Below are positions 1 through 9,695 of a DNA stretch of 64,000 nt, one piece after another. The stretch comes from MED-G105 sp965263305. Lineage in GTDB: Bacteria > Pseudomonadota > Alphaproteobacteria > Caulobacterales > Parvularculaceae. Positions within the stretch are counted from its first letter, which is position 1; every line of letters starts with the position of its first letter. A program made the translations under genes and the position numbers. The notes beneath the pieces were generated by a model that worked only from the letters and a program-made list of their open reading frames with translations, did not search any database and was not told the origin of the DNA. The stretch lies in the NCBI GenBank assembly GCA_965263305.1, contig OZ253666.1, forward strand, positions 744,001 to 808,000, read 5' to 3'.

Positions 1-50
1 TGCCGAGCGACCATTTGGGGAGCATTTATTCCGGTAGATAAATTGTCGCC

Positions 51-866
51 TCAATCCTCGTCAACGAGGAAGTCCAGAATGACACCGTTTAGCAGGTCGG
101 ACTTTTCTTGCAGCGCGTAGTGCGTGCCATTGGGGACAACAAAGAGCTGTGCACCAGGAATACCGGCATAAAGTTCCACCACATGTTCAAGTGCGGTATC
201 TTCATGGTCACCATTGATCACGAGTGTCTTCGCTGAAATCCCAGCCAGATCAGACTTTTCGAATGTTGGGCTCGTGGTCCACATGATGGCCATCTCATCG
301 AGAATTTCTGCAAACCCTGACAAGTCGGAATGGCCGGTCAAGTAATGCTCAATGAAGTTACCCGGATAGCGTTGTGGGTCCGTATCCCCATCCCACTCAT
401 AATTCGCGATGAACTCGCGAACTCCTACAGGATAGGATTCATAGTGAAATGTTGCTCCTAAAAGTACGAGCTTATGAATGAATTCAGGACGATGAATAGC
501 AGTGGTGATAGCGGTTATGCCACCATCACTCAGCCCGATGATCGAAATTTGGCGATGCCCTAAATATTCAGCAAGCGCGCCAATATCCGCTGACATGAGA
601 TCATACGTAATTTGCTCATCAGATGCGCCGCTACGGCCTTGTTCACGGCTATCGAGAGCCACTACCGTAAAGTGCTGAGAAAGCACCGGTATTTGTTTCT
701 TAAAACTATCACGAGACTCCATCCCACCATGTAGAAGGTAAAGAGGAGGGCCTTCTCCATGAACAACATAGTCCAGCTCTACACCGTTAAGCTTTATCTT
801 CTCCGCTGCGGCAGGACCGCTAAAAGCAGCGATTAAGAAAGAGACGATGCTTAATATTTTTTCCAT
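51..866 (-). CDS. secreted alpha/beta-fold hydrolase
   Basis: A 271-residue protein with an N-terminal signal peptide (hydrophobic residues about 5-20 ending AAA-EK), so probably periplasmic. The alpha/beta hydrolase fold is shown by the oxyanion motif HGG (about residues 46-48), the DSREQGRSG strand-turn and the nucleophile elbow GLSDGG; the catalytic His is in the NGTHYAL segment near the C-terminus. The substrate cannot be told from sequence. The region is visibly more AT-rich than the following genes, which may mean transfer. The start overlaps the end of a small, apparently frameshifted reading frame, which suggests the hydrolase was the second gene of a coupled pair. The family is certain; the role is unknown. 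Confidence 0.85.
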   Translation of the reverse strand: MEKILSIVSFLIAAFSGPAAAEKIKLNGVELDYVVHGEGPPLYLLHGGMESRDSFKKQIPVLSQHFTVVALDSREQGRSGASDEQITYDLMSADIGALAEYLGHRQISIIGLSDGGITAITTAIHRPEFIHKLVLLGATFHYESYPVGVREFIANYEWDGDTDPQRYPGNFIEHYLTGHSDLSGFAEILDEMAIMWTTSPTFEKSDLAGISAKTLVINGDHEDTALEHVVELYAGIPGAQLFVVPNGTHYALQEKSDLLNGVILDFLVDED

Positions 867-1028
867 ATCGCTTCATACGTTTTTTGAACTCCATCATCAA
901 TCAGCTTTCGTTGCTCTTCGAATGCAATTTCATATGAAGAAGGAGGCCCTTCTTAACAGAGTTTCTGCATCTGCTTTTGGATCTGGTAGGTCGCCCGCTG
1001 GGGCAAAACTCTGCCGATTTTCTGACAT
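851..1028 (-). pseudogene. small frameshifted reading frame upstream of the hydrolase
   Basis: One frame opens with ATG at 1028 (MSENRQSFAPAG...) and reads about 32 residues to a TGA at 932-930. A second frame, shifted by one base, carries on with protein-like sequence (EGPPSSYEIAFEEQRK ... AIWKKY) and stops with TAA at 853-851, 16 bases inside the hydrolase start. An overlapping stop and start like this is normal for co-translated genes, so I read the two halves as one broken gene of about 55-60 codons. It could also be a sequencing error or chance. I do not recognise the product. Confidence 0.3.
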
Positions 1029-1100
1029 TCGAATTAAGAAAAGCGATGTCTGGTATGAGCCCATCCTCCGTCATCCAATCATTCACGCGACCTCTGCGCT

Positions 1101-1772
1101 CTAAGCCTCTAAACCGGTGCGCGTATAATCATCACGATCCAAAAACACCGGTGCGTCGTCAGGCGACCATAGGGCCAGTTTCTCCATCGTGCGGGTGAAC
1201 AACGCGCTCTCAATATGCGCCGTTAACCAATGGCGCAGGTGAGCGGGCATGGTGTCGTCAAACCATGTCGGGTCGGCGATACGGAACTGACGCACAAATG
1301 GGAAAATGGCGATGTCCGCCATGGAGGGCGCTTGGCCCATAAGGTGGGGGTTGTCGGCGAGGCGCGTCGCTAACAGGTCTAAAAACGCGCGCCCCTGCCC
1401 CCGGTGGATGGCGGCGTCCTCCCCCGGATAGCGCGTCGCGTATTTATAGCGATCAAGATGGTGCTTGAACGGACCATCATTTTCCCGGATGAGCGCTTGT
1501 TGACCGTCAATATCGACCGCCCGCCAGGCGGCGGGGTCATGGTGGTCCAACGCCCAGTGCATGATGTCGAGACTTTCGTCTAACACCGCGCCGTCGGGCA
1601 AGACCATGGTCGGCGTTGTGGCTTTCTCACTCGCCTCTCGCATTTCGGCGGGTTTATCGCGCAAGGCCACTTCCCGGATCTCCACCCTCACCCCGCTGAC
1701 GAGCAAGGCCATACGCGCGCGCATGGCGTAGGGGCAGCGACGGAACGAATAGAGGATCGGATGAGCGCTCAT
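1101..1772 (-). CDS. glutathione S-transferase family protein
   Basis: A 223-residue cytosolic GST-fold protein. The N-terminal thioredoxin-like domain (about 1-80) carries a CPYA redox motif at residues 13-16, the cis-proline segment TTPTMVLPDG and the glutathione-contact pair DES; the C-terminal part is the all-helical GST domain. CPYA-type members resemble glutaredoxin 2 and omega-class GSTs, which act on glutathione-mixed disulfides rather than bulk conjugation. It starts with ATG three bases after the trhO stop codon, so the two are almost certainly one transcript. The exact substrate is not predictable. Confidence 0.85.
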   Translation of the reverse strand: MSAHPILYSFRRCPYAMRARMALLVSGVRVEIREVALRDKPAEMREASEKATTPTMVLPDGAVLDESLDIMHWALDHHDPAAWRAVDIDGQQALIRENDGPFKHHLDRYKYATRYPGEDAAIHRGQGRAFLDLLATRLADNPHLMGQAPSMADIAIFPFVRQFRIADPTWFDDTMPAHLRHWLTAHIESALFTRTMEKLALWSPDDAPVFLDRDDYTRTGLEA

Positions 1773-1775
1773 CGG

Positions 1776-2675
1776 TTAGTCTTTATCAGAAAACGGATCA
1801 CTCACACCTTCGGTCATGCGCTTATGCCGGGCGGCGAATTTTGCTTTCTTATGATCCGAATATTGATCGTAGCATCGCGCGCAGGAAACGCCCTCCACAT
1901 AGTGGATGCTTTTGCGCCCTTCGGCGTCCACCGGGAACCCGCAAGCGCGACAGATAACCTGGTCCCCTTGTTTGAGCCCGTGCACGAGGGACACACGCTC
2001 ATCAAAGACGTAGCATTCCCCTTGCCAGCGGCTTTCTTCTTCGGGCGTTTTCTCAAGGTATTTCAAAATACCGCCCTTTAGATGATACACCTCTTCAAAA
2101 CCGATGGCCTTGGCGTAGGCGGTCGCTTTTTCGCAGCGAATGCCGCCGGTGCAGTACATAGCAAGGGTTTTCGCCCCCGTTTCCTGTCTGAACTGGCTAA
2201 GCCATTCAGGAAACTCGCCAAAGGCCTCCGTTTTCGGATTAATCGCCCCTTCAAAAGCACCGATCTCCACCTCGTAATCATTACGCGCATCAATGAGGGC
2301 GACATCTTCCCGCGCGATGAGGTCGTTCCAATCCTCGGGCGCGACGTAAACGCCGGCGTCGTTCGCCGCATCAACATCGGCGCGCCCCATAGTGACGATC
2401 TCTTTCTTCAGTCGCACTTTCATGCGGCGGAAGGGCGCGACATGCGCCTCACTCTCTTTATGCTCCATATCGGCAAAGCCGGGAATGGCCCTGATCGCCG
2501 TCAGGACGGTCTCAACCCCATCACGATCACCGCCAATGGTGCCGTTCACACCTTCGCGCGCCAGCAGGATCGACCCCACAACGCCATGAGCTTCGCCACA
2601 GGCACGCAACGCCTCCTGATGTTCAGTATAGTCAGGAAAATCAGCAAACTTATAAAAAGCGGCGACGTGATACAT
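1776..2675 (-). CDS. trhO: tRNA uridine(34) hydroxylase, rhodanese type
   Basis: A 299-residue protein of the UPF0176/YceA family, which makes 5-hydroxyuridine at the wobble position of tRNA. An N-terminal acylphosphatase-like domain (about 1-95) is followed by a rhodanese domain (about 115-215) with the family signature CTGGIRCEK; Cys175 is the expected active-site residue. The C-terminal tail has two CxxC pairs (CRAC and CARC), as in many family members. It is first in a two-gene unit with the GST 3 bases downstream. The family is certain, and the function rests on characterised E. coli and Bacillus homologues. Confidence 0.93.
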   Translation of the reverse strand: MYHVAAFYKFADFPDYTEHQEALRACGEAHGVVGSILLAREGVNGTIGGDRDGVETVLTAIRAIPGFADMEHKESEAHVAPFRRMKVRLKKEIVTMGRADVDAANDAGVYVAPEDWNDLIAREDVALIDARNDYEVEIGAFEGAINPKTEAFGEFPEWLSQFRQETGAKTLAMYCTGGIRCEKATAYAKAIGFEEVYHLKGGILKYLEKTPEEESRWQGECYVFDERVSLVHGLKQGDQVICRACGFPVDAEGRKSIHYVEGVSCARCYDQYSDHKKAKFAARHKRMTEGVSDPFSDKD

Positions 2676-2832
2676 TGGTAATCAGAGTATTCTTACTGCA
2701 GATCGAATTTGAAATTAGTATTTTTGTTTCCCGGCATCGCGCCAATCAGGGCTCTCCAAGCGTTCATCGGATCAATTCCTTTCTTGCCTCTACCATCGTC
2801 AGCCGCGAGGGGGCGTCGTCACGCAATCGCCC

Positions 2833-5667
2833 CTATTGAAGCCGGGTCAGCGCTGACACGAGTTTTCCGCGGCGCTCTTCATAATCGGCGCGGCGTTCTT
2901 TTTGCTCTTCAACAACGTCCGCCGGGGCGCGATCGACAAAATTCTTGTTGCCGAGCTTTTTATCAATGACGCCGATTTCCTTTTCGGCTTTCGCCACTTC
3001 CTTTTCAAGACGCGTCTTGACGACCGCGAGATCCACAGATCCTGCGACGTCAAGAATAAAGGTCGCGCCGCCGGAAACAAGGGCGACGCCTTGGGGCGCG
3101 GCCGCTTCGGTGATGGTTTCGATGCGTTCAAGACGGCCAAGGCGGGCAATCACCTCGCTATGGGTGTCGATGTATCCGGAAAGAGCGCTGTCATCAGCAA
3201 TGTGCAGCATCGGGAATTTCTCGCCCGCCGGCAGGTCCACCGTCTGACGGACGGAGCGGATCTCCGAGATCAATGCAATTACCGCGTTCATCTCCGCCGC
3301 TGCTTTTTCGTTCTCCGGGAAATCGGACGCCGTTGGCCACGCCTCGACAATGAGGTGGTTCGGGCGTTCAGCCCTCACGCCCCATAACTCCTCTGTCATG
3401 AAAGGCGCGAAGGGATGCAACAATTTTAACGTCTGGTCGAGAACCCAGGCCGTCGCAGCGCGGGTTTCTGTCATTGCAGGGCTATCCGCCCCCTGAAGAA
3501 CTGGTTTCGCCAGTTCCAAATGCCAATCGCAAAAGATGTTCCAGATGAAGCGGTAAAGCGCGCCCGCCGCATCGTTAAAGCGATACTCTTCCAGAGCGGT
3601 CGTGGTTTCGGCGCAAGTTTTGCGAAGTTCGTGGATGATCCACTGGTTTTGGGTTTCCTTTACCCTCGCCGGATCGAATGCAGGATCTACTTTGCATTCA
3701 TTCATCTCTGTAAAGCGTGCGGAATTCCAAAGTTTCGTCGTGAAGTTACGATATCCCTCGATGCGTTGTTCCGATAACCGAATATTGCGTCCCTGGGCTG
3801 CCATAGCGGTCAATGTGAAGCGCAGCGCATCCGCCCCATATTTATCGATGAGCCCCAAGGGGTCGATAACATTGCCCTTCGACTTCGACATTTTCTGGCC
3901 CTTTTCATCAAGGACCAAAGCATGGATATAAACATCCTTAAACGGAATTTCATCCATGACGTAAATACCCTGCATCATCATGCGGGCGACCCAGAAGAAG
4001 ATGATGTCAAAGGCGGTGACGAGGGCGGAGTTCGGATAATGCTTTTTCAATTCCGCCGTATCATCAGGCCAGCCAAGAGTTGAAAATGGCCACAGGCCAG
4101 AGGAAAACCACGTGTCTAGGACATCATTGTCCTGCACCATTTTGAAGGAGGTTATTGGCGGCGGGGTGACACCCTCTAATCTACGTGTTGTGACCGAAGG
4201 CCGGTCATGTTTGGAAATTTCCACCCGAGCATCTGGATGCTTGTCACGCGCTATCGCCAATGCATCATCTTCATTCTCGGCAACAATTAGCTCGTCGAAA
4301 ATATATGCTTCTGCTTGTTTGTCCCATCGAGGTCCATACCACGCCGGGATCCGATGCCCCCACCATAGCTGGCGGGAGATGCACCACGGTTCGATATTCC
4401 GCATCCACTGGTAATAGGTTTTGGTCCAGTTTTCCGGAACGAATTTGGTTTTGCCCGTCTCAACGGCGGCGATGGCTTTTTTCGCCAACTCTTCTGCGTT
4501 GACGTACCATTGATCCGTCAGCATGGGTTCAATCACGACATTGGAGCGATCCCCGATAGGCTGATTGACCTTTTTATCCTCAACCTGAATGAGGAGGCCC
4601 CGCGCGTCGATATCCTCGACCACGGCTTTCCGCGCGTCAAAGCGATCAAGCCCGCGATATTTTTCCGGCACATGATCAGCGTGCACCATCCGAGCTTTTG
4701 TATCGAGGAGTTCAAACATCTCGATATTGTTGCGCTTAGCGACCTGGTAATCGTTGAAATCATGGGCGCCGGTGATTTTCACGGCGCCGGAACCGAAATC
4801 AGGATCGGGATACTCATCGGCGATAATCGGAATATACCGATCCGCCAATGGCAACAGACATCGCTTACCGACAATTGGCGCGTAACGCTTATCATCCGGA
4901 TGCACCGCAACGGCGCCGTCGCCCAACATGGTTTCCGGCCGCGTCGTCGCAATGGAGATATAATCCCGCGTCTCCCATTCTGTCGGTTCGCCCTCTTCAT
5001 CAAAGGCGATGGGAAATTCATATGTCTCGCCATTTTCCAGCGGATATTTGAAATGCCAGAAATGGCCCGGGCGCTCCTCGTTGTTGACTTCTAAGTCTGA
5101 AATCGCCGTCTCGAAATGGGGATCCCAATTCACCAAGCGCTTGTCGCGATAGATGAGCCCGTCATTGTAGAGTTGAACGAAGACTTTCATCACCGCCCGC
5201 ACCATCTGGTCATCGGGCGCGCCGCGATCACCCATGGTGAACCGCTCACGGGACCAATCGCAGGTCGCGCCGAGGCGCTTTAGCTGGTTGATGATCTGGC
5301 CGCCGGATTCATGGCGCCATTCCCAGACTTTTTCGACGAATTCATCGCGGGTAAAATCGGTGCGCTTTTGCTGGCGTTCGTTCAACTGCCGCTCCACCAC
5401 CATCTGGGTGGCGATCCCGGCATGGTCGGTGCCCGGTTGCCAGAGGACAGCCTTCCCCCGCATGCGCTCAAACCGGCACAGAACATCTTGCAGCGTATTG
5501 TTGAGAGCATGGCCCATATGCAAGGAGCCCGTCACATTCGGCGGCGGAATGACAATCGTATAGGCTTCGCCATCGGGGTTGACGCCGGGTTTGAACGCCC
5601 CGGATGTTTCCCAAGCCTCATAAAGGCGCCCCTCAACGGCCGCCGGGTCGAATGTTTTCTCAAGCAT
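2833..5667 (-). CDS. valS: valyl-tRNA synthetase
   Basis: A full-length class I aminoacyl-tRNA synthetase of 944 residues that charges tRNA-Val. The HIGH-type signature is HMGH at residues 50-53 inside PPPNVTGSLHMGHALN, and KMSKS is at 592-596. Between them lies the CP1 editing domain, with the TTRPETMLGD threonine-editing motif near 241-250. The end is a coiled-coil arm (about 880-944, rich in Lys/Glu), typical of ValRS. In many alphaproteobacteria valS sits directly next to popZ; here two unrelated genes lie between them. Confidence 0.97.
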   Translation of the reverse strand: MLEKTFDPAAVEGRLYEAWETSGAFKPGVNPDGEAYTIVIPPPNVTGSLHMGHALNNTLQDVLCRFERMRGKAVLWQPGTDHAGIATQMVVERQLNERQQKRTDFTRDEFVEKVWEWRHESGGQIINQLKRLGATCDWSRERFTMGDRGAPDDQMVRAVMKVFVQLYNDGLIYRDKRLVNWDPHFETAISDLEVNNEERPGHFWHFKYPLENGETYEFPIAFDEEGEPTEWETRDYISIATTRPETMLGDGAVAVHPDDKRYAPIVGKRCLLPLADRYIPIIADEYPDPDFGSGAVKITGAHDFNDYQVAKRNNIEMFELLDTKARMVHADHVPEKYRGLDRFDARKAVVEDIDARGLLIQVEDKKVNQPIGDRSNVVIEPMLTDQWYVNAEELAKKAIAAVETGKTKFVPENWTKTYYQWMRNIEPWCISRQLWWGHRIPAWYGPRWDKQAEAYIFDELIVAENEDDALAIARDKHPDARVEISKHDRPSVTTRRLEGVTPPPITSFKMVQDNDVLDTWFSSGLWPFSTLGWPDDTAELKKHYPNSALVTAFDIIFFWVARMMMQGIYVMDEIPFKDVYIHALVLDEKGQKMSKSKGNVIDPLGLIDKYGADALRFTLTAMAAQGRNIRLSEQRIEGYRNFTTKLWNSARFTEMNECKVDPAFDPARVKETQNQWIIHELRKTCAETTTALEEYRFNDAAGALYRFIWNIFCDWHLELAKPVLQGADSPAMTETRAATAWVLDQTLKLLHPFAPFMTEELWGVRAERPNHLIVEAWPTASDFPENEKAAAEMNAVIALISEIRSVRQTVDLPAGEKFPMLHIADDSALSGYIDTHSEVIARLGRLERIETITEAAAPQGVALVSGGATFILDVAGSVDLAVVKTRLEKEVAKAEKEIGVIDKKLGNKNFVDRAPADVVEEQKERRADYEERRGKLVSALTRLQ

Positions 5668-5793
5668 GTAAGTCTCGCGGAAATTGGATCTGAGGTCGCT
5701 TATAGCGAAGCAAAAGCAACTTAAAAATCAAAGATGTGCGTTTTGGCGGACAAAAACCCCGATCAGCCCCTCACTAGGTCTCATGGGCAGGCG

Positions 5794-6603
5794 CTAGATC
5801 GCCGCACCGTCGTTCACCATGGGCTCACTATAGCCAGGGTCCAGCCAGTCGCTCAAATCGATGCCGGTTCGTTTTTGCGCCTCTTGGATTTGGGGTGCAA
5901 ATAGGGCGTTCAGGCGCTCCTTCACCGAAAGCGTCATTTCAGGCGTCTGCGCATGTTCATATGGCGTAATATATTGACGATAAACATCCGTCATCGGCCT
6001 CACACCCAAAAACTCCACAGCGGCAGCGCACACCTTGGCCGGAGACAGCCATAATTGATCAGTACGCAGAATCAAAACTTGATCACTCGGAAACACGTCA
6101 TAGAGACGCTTTACCTGATCGCCGTAGAAGCCCCGTTCGATATAAGAGAAACGCCGGTGTGCGCCATTTGCGGCCACTCTTAGGCGCCCTTCGTCGCTGA
6201 TGGCGTCTGCGAAAGAGAGCGTTTCAATACCTCTTGCCGCCTCCATTCGCCAATGGGAATATGCGCGGAAGGTCGGATGACGCAGGAGAATAATTATCCG
6301 CGCCTCAGAGTTGTAAGCCGCAATCCGCTCAATGGCGTTCGGCCAATAGCAATAGATCGGTGTGGCGTCTCCCAAAAGGCGCTTTGTGACGCCGGGCCCC
6401 TCCTCAATCCCGCCAAATAGATTGTGGAGCGAGCGATAATCAGGGCGTTGCCAATCAAGATAATCGCGATCAAAAAAATGGAGCTCCTTATTCTCCGGAA
6501 TAAAGAGCTGCGGATGGTTCGCGAGAAGCTTGTATAGGGCTGTCGTCCCGCCTTTTTGCACGCCAGCGATGAAAAAACTCAACCGCACGAGTTTTCCTCG
6601 CAT
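5794..6603 (-). CDS. sulfotransferase domain protein
   Basis: A 269-residue protein of the P-loop sulfotransferase family, which moves a sulfonate group from PAPS to a hydroxyl or amine. The 5'-phosphosulfate loop is GVQKGGTTAL near the N-terminus, and the 3'-phosphate motif is the LLRHPTFRAYSHW segment. I start it at ATG 6603, 44 bases after the oligopeptidase gene ends. A longer reading frame back to 6834 exists but would overlap that gene, and the PAPS loop normally lies within the first 20-30 residues. It is read in the same direction as the upstream oligopeptidase gene. The acceptor is unknown; a glycan or polysaccharide is possible. Confidence 0.82.
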   Translation of the reverse strand: MRGKLVRLSFFIAGVQKGGTTALYKLLANHPQLFIPENKELHFFDRDYLDWQRPDYRSLHNLFGGIEEGPGVTKRLLGDATPIYCYWPNAIERIAAYNSEARIIILLRHPTFRAYSHWRMEAARGIETLSFADAISDEGRLRVAANGAHRRFSYIERGFYGDQVKRLYDVFPSDQVLILRTDQLWLSPAKVCAAAVEFLGVRPMTDVYRQYITPYEHAQTPEMTLSVKERLNALFAPQIQEAQKRTGIDLSDWLDPGYSEPMVNDGAAI

Positions 6604-6646
6604 TCTCGTTCCAGCCGCCCCATCGCCAACGCCAAAGCTTGCCGGG

Positions 6647-8872
6647 TTAAAGCCCCGTATGATGGGCCATAAAGGCCCAAATATCGGCGTACTCTTCAAT
6701 AATTTTTTCTGTCGGTTTGCCAGCGCCGTGGCCTGCGCGCGTTTCAATTCGGATGAGGCGCGGTTCAGGGCCAACATCAGAGGCCTGCAGAGCGGCCGCA
6801 TATTTGAAACTGTGTCCCGGCACCACACGGTCATCCGTATCGGCCGTAATCACCAAAATCGCCGGATAGTCATCGTCGCCTGCCTTGATATTATGATAGG
6901 GCGAGTAAGCGTAGAGGTTTTTAAAATCCTCTTCATTCGCTGGATCACCGTAATCATCGACCCAGAAACGCCCGGCGGTGAATTGATTGAAGCGCAGCAT
7001 ATCCATCACGCCAACCGCCGGCATTGCAACGGCGAAAAGGTCCGGGCGCTGGTTTGTCACCGCCCCGACCAAAAGCCCGCCATTGGATCCACCGAAAACG
7101 CCAAGCTTATCCTTGGACGTAACGCCTTCTTCAATAAGGTATTCGCCAGCAGCGATGAAATCGTCAAATACGTTTTGCTTGTTCAGCAATCGCCCTGCAT
7201 TGTGCCAGGCTTTACCGTATTCGCCGCCGCCACGGATGTTCGCGACCGCGTAGACCCCGCCCATATCCATCCAGGCAAGACGGGTGACGGAAAACGATGG
7301 CTCAACCGAAATATTGAACCCGCCATAGCCATAGAGCAATGTCGGCGCCGGTTTAGACGGATCAAGGTCCTTCCGATGGCTGATAAACATAGGGATACGG
7401 GCGCCATCTTTGGATGTGTAAAACACTTGCCGCACGACATAGTCGTCGCCATCAAACGGTGCTTCCGCTTGCTTGAAAACGTTTGTCTCAAGATTGGTGA
7501 GATCAAGTCGATAAATTGTGGACGCACGATTGAAACTCTCGAATACATAGAACGTTTCATTGTCGCCAACTTGTCCGCCAAAGCCGCCCGCTGAGCCAAT
7601 GCCCGGCAGTTCTGGTGTTGCGACGATCGCGCCGTTCAAATCAGCAACGCGAACAACGGATTTCACATCTTCTAGATATGTCAGCAGCATCCGCCCACCG
7701 ACAATGGATGCGCCAACGAGCACATTGTCGTTTTGCGCGACAACTTCTGTCCATTCGGCAAGGCCCGCGCCTTCTACCGGCGTTGAAACAATCCGACCGC
7801 GCGGAGCGTCATTGTCAGTGAAAAAGAAATGGTGATCGTCTGTCGTCGCGATATAAGAGTATTCGTTTTTAAACCCTTCGACGATTAAACGTGGTTCATT
7901 GGCTCCCGTCGGATCTAAGATCACGACTTCATATTTTGCGTCAGTGCCTTTGGTAACGGTGATAAAGACCTGCTCACCGGTGCTCGACACCGTGGCGTTG
8001 AACCCTTCCTCAGGGCGGTCGGGGCGGGCATAGATGCGCTGATCTTGGTCCTGAGCATCGCCAATTTTATGAAAATAGACTTCTTTGTTGAGATTGAGGC
8101 TTTGAAACGCCTCCCCCTCTTCCGGCGCCGGATATCGCGAATAGTAAAAGCCTGACCCGTCTTTCGCCCAAGAAATGGTGGAGAATTTCACCCATTCAAC
8201 GGTGTCGTCGGCGACATCGCCATTTTCCGCATTGAGCACTTTGATCGTGCGCCAATCCGATCCACCATCTTGGATCGTGTAGGCCACCATCGCGCCATCT
8301 GGGCTTGGTTGGTATTCAGCGAGAGCCGTCGCTCCATCAGCAGACCACCCATTTGGATCGATGATCTGGCGCGCCTCGCCATCAAGGCCATCTTGCGCAT
8401 AAAGCACATACTGATTTTGCAGCCCGTCATTGCGGCGGAAAAAGTACCGGTCCCCGCGCTTTACGGGCAGAAGGAATTTCTCATAATCCCACAATGCCTG
8501 AAGGCGTTCCTTGAAGGCTTCGCGCTTGCCAAGCTTTGCAAGGTAACCTGACGACAAGGCGCTTTGCTCTGTCACCCATGCCGCGACCTCTTCGCTCTCA
8601 CGCACATCATCTTCAAGCCAACGAAATGGGTCCGCCACGGAGACGCCATGGTATTCGTCCGTTTGGTCGACGGTTTTCGTCTTGGGGTAGTCAATCACTG
8701 AATGATCTCCGGGTGCTGACTGCGCGGCATGCGAGGTTGTATCTGTTGCTTCTGATCCACTGGAGGCGTCATCAACGCCTTCGCCGCCACCGCATCCTGC
8801 CGAGAATGCAAAGATCAGTGCAACGATGGGGAAACGCTTATCCATCATCATGAACGGACGTAAAATCGTCAT
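6647..8872 (-). CDS. prolyl oligopeptidase (S9A), predicted lipoprotein
   Basis: A 741-residue serine peptidase of family S9A, which cleaves short peptides after proline. A hydrophobic leader with a lipobox-like end (FAFSAGC) predicts lipidation at about Cys26, followed by a Ser/Asp-rich linker to about residue 58. Next come a PREPL-type start (YHGVSVADPFRWLED), a seven-bladed propeller, and the C-terminal alpha/beta hydrolase domain with the catalytic Ser in GGSNGG, Asp in TADTDDRV and His in RAGHGAGKP. Most characterised S9A enzymes are soluble, so an envelope-bound form would be exposed to periplasmic peptides. The first ATG is preceded by a GAGGGG ribosome site. Confidence 0.92.
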   Translation of the reverse strand: MTILRPFMMMDKRFPIVALIFAFSAGCGGGEGVDDASSGSEATDTTSHAAQSAPGDHSVIDYPKTKTVDQTDEYHGVSVADPFRWLEDDVRESEEVAAWVTEQSALSSGYLAKLGKREAFKERLQALWDYEKFLLPVKRGDRYFFRRNDGLQNQYVLYAQDGLDGEARQIIDPNGWSADGATALAEYQPSPDGAMVAYTIQDGGSDWRTIKVLNAENGDVADDTVEWVKFSTISWAKDGSGFYYSRYPAPEEGEAFQSLNLNKEVYFHKIGDAQDQDQRIYARPDRPEEGFNATVSSTGEQVFITVTKGTDAKYEVVILDPTGANEPRLIVEGFKNEYSYIATTDDHHFFFTDNDAPRGRIVSTPVEGAGLAEWTEVVAQNDNVLVGASIVGGRMLLTYLEDVKSVVRVADLNGAIVATPELPGIGSAGGFGGQVGDNETFYVFESFNRASTIYRLDLTNLETNVFKQAEAPFDGDDYVVRQVFYTSKDGARIPMFISHRKDLDPSKPAPTLLYGYGGFNISVEPSFSVTRLAWMDMGGVYAVANIRGGGEYGKAWHNAGRLLNKQNVFDDFIAAGEYLIEEGVTSKDKLGVFGGSNGGLLVGAVTNQRPDLFAVAMPAVGVMDMLRFNQFTAGRFWVDDYGDPANEEDFKNLYAYSPYHNIKAGDDDYPAILVITADTDDRVVPGHSFKYAAALQASDVGPEPRLIRIETRAGHGAGKPTEKIIEEYADIWAFMAHHTGL

Positions 8873-8930
8873 TCCTCAACCCCTCTTGGTTTTTTCCGGC
8901 GGCGCCACTTAAGTCGTGCATCATTACCAC

Positions 8931-8958
8931 AAAAAACCGGCCCTGAAAGGCCGGTTTT
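8931..8958 (-). terminator. rho-independent terminator of popZ
   Basis: A perfect 10-bp stem (arms 8933-8942 and 8949-8958) with a 6-base loop lies 50 bases past the popZ stop codon. Read on the minus strand, the GC-rich stem ends in a run of six T (8936-8931). The run of T in the other arm also gives some activity on the plus strand, but no plus-strand gene ends here. Confidence 0.85.
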
Positions 8959-9008
8959 GGTAACCACCGTAGAAGGATGAGAAAGCAAACGCCGCGAAGG
9001 CGCAAGCC

Positions 9009-9635
9009 CTAGCGACGTCGGGCGATACGCTCGACTTCGTCTTCGACCTTGCGCTCAACGATCGCTGGAAGGTTTGCATCCAACCATTCCTTGACCATGG
9101 GCTTCAACATTTCCACCACCAAATCCTCGAGGGTGTGCCCCTCACCGGCGGATACACGGAGATTGTGAGACAGCGCCTGGAAAGAGGCGGTCGCAGCGGC
9201 GGCGGAGACATCGCTGACAATGGATTCATCAAACGCATCACGCGGGGTCGCTGCTGTGGATTGCTTAATCATTTCAACCTGTTCCGTTGCCAAATGCGCA
9301 TCGGCATTATCTGGTTTTTCTTCTGTCGCCGCTTCAGCTGCGGTCGCCTCAGGCTCAGCATTCACCAGCGCCGCTTCAGGCTGCTCGGCGGCTGGCGCCG
9401 CTGGTTTTTCATCTTTTTTGTCGGCTTCTTCCGCAACCGGCGTCGTAGGAGTAGCCGCCGTTTTTGCTTGGGGCGCGGATTTTGACGGCTCAGCGCCCGG
9501 CGCGGGCTGCTTTCTCAACGGCGGTGTCTTTGGCGCCGCGGCCGCATTCAGTTCTTCTTCTTCGTCCTCGGAGATGATCCGCCGAATAGACGCGAGGATT
9601 TCTTCCATACTTGGTTCTGGTTGTGGATTCGCCAT
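9009..9635 (-). CDS. popZ: polar organizing protein PopZ-like (DUF2497)
   Basis: A 208-residue protein with the PopZ plan. The short conserved N-terminal helix is SMEEILASIRRII (about 9-21), a binding site for partner proteins. A long acidic and Pro/Ala-rich disordered linker follows (about 24-140). The conserved C-terminal helical block (about 150-205, LEDLVVEMLKPMVKEWLD ... KVEDEVERIA) drives oligomerisation. In Caulobacter PopZ forms a polar microdomain that tethers ParB-parS and recruits cell-cycle kinases. It is larger than the Caulobacter protein, mainly in the linker. A terminator follows it and a TTGACG promoter precedes it, so it is probably transcribed alone. Confidence 0.9.
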   Translation of the reverse strand: MANPQPEPSMEEILASIRRIISEDEEEELNAAAAPKTPPLRKQPAPGAEPSKSAPQAKTAATPTTPVAEEADKKDEKPAAPAAEQPEAALVNAEPEATAAEAATEEKPDNADAHLATEQVEMIKQSTAATPRDAFDESIVSDVSAAAATASFQALSHNLRVSAGEGHTLEDLVVEMLKPMVKEWLDANLPAIVERKVEDEVERIARRR

Positions 9636-9695
9636 AGCTCGTTCGCCTTCTCACCGCGCGACCTTAAAAAAGTGGCTTTATATAGCGCGTTCTAG

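Noticed and set aside
6604..6834. N-terminal extension of the sulfotransferase
   Set aside because: The extra 77 codons overlap the end of the oligopeptidase gene and put the PAPS loop unusually far from the N-terminus.
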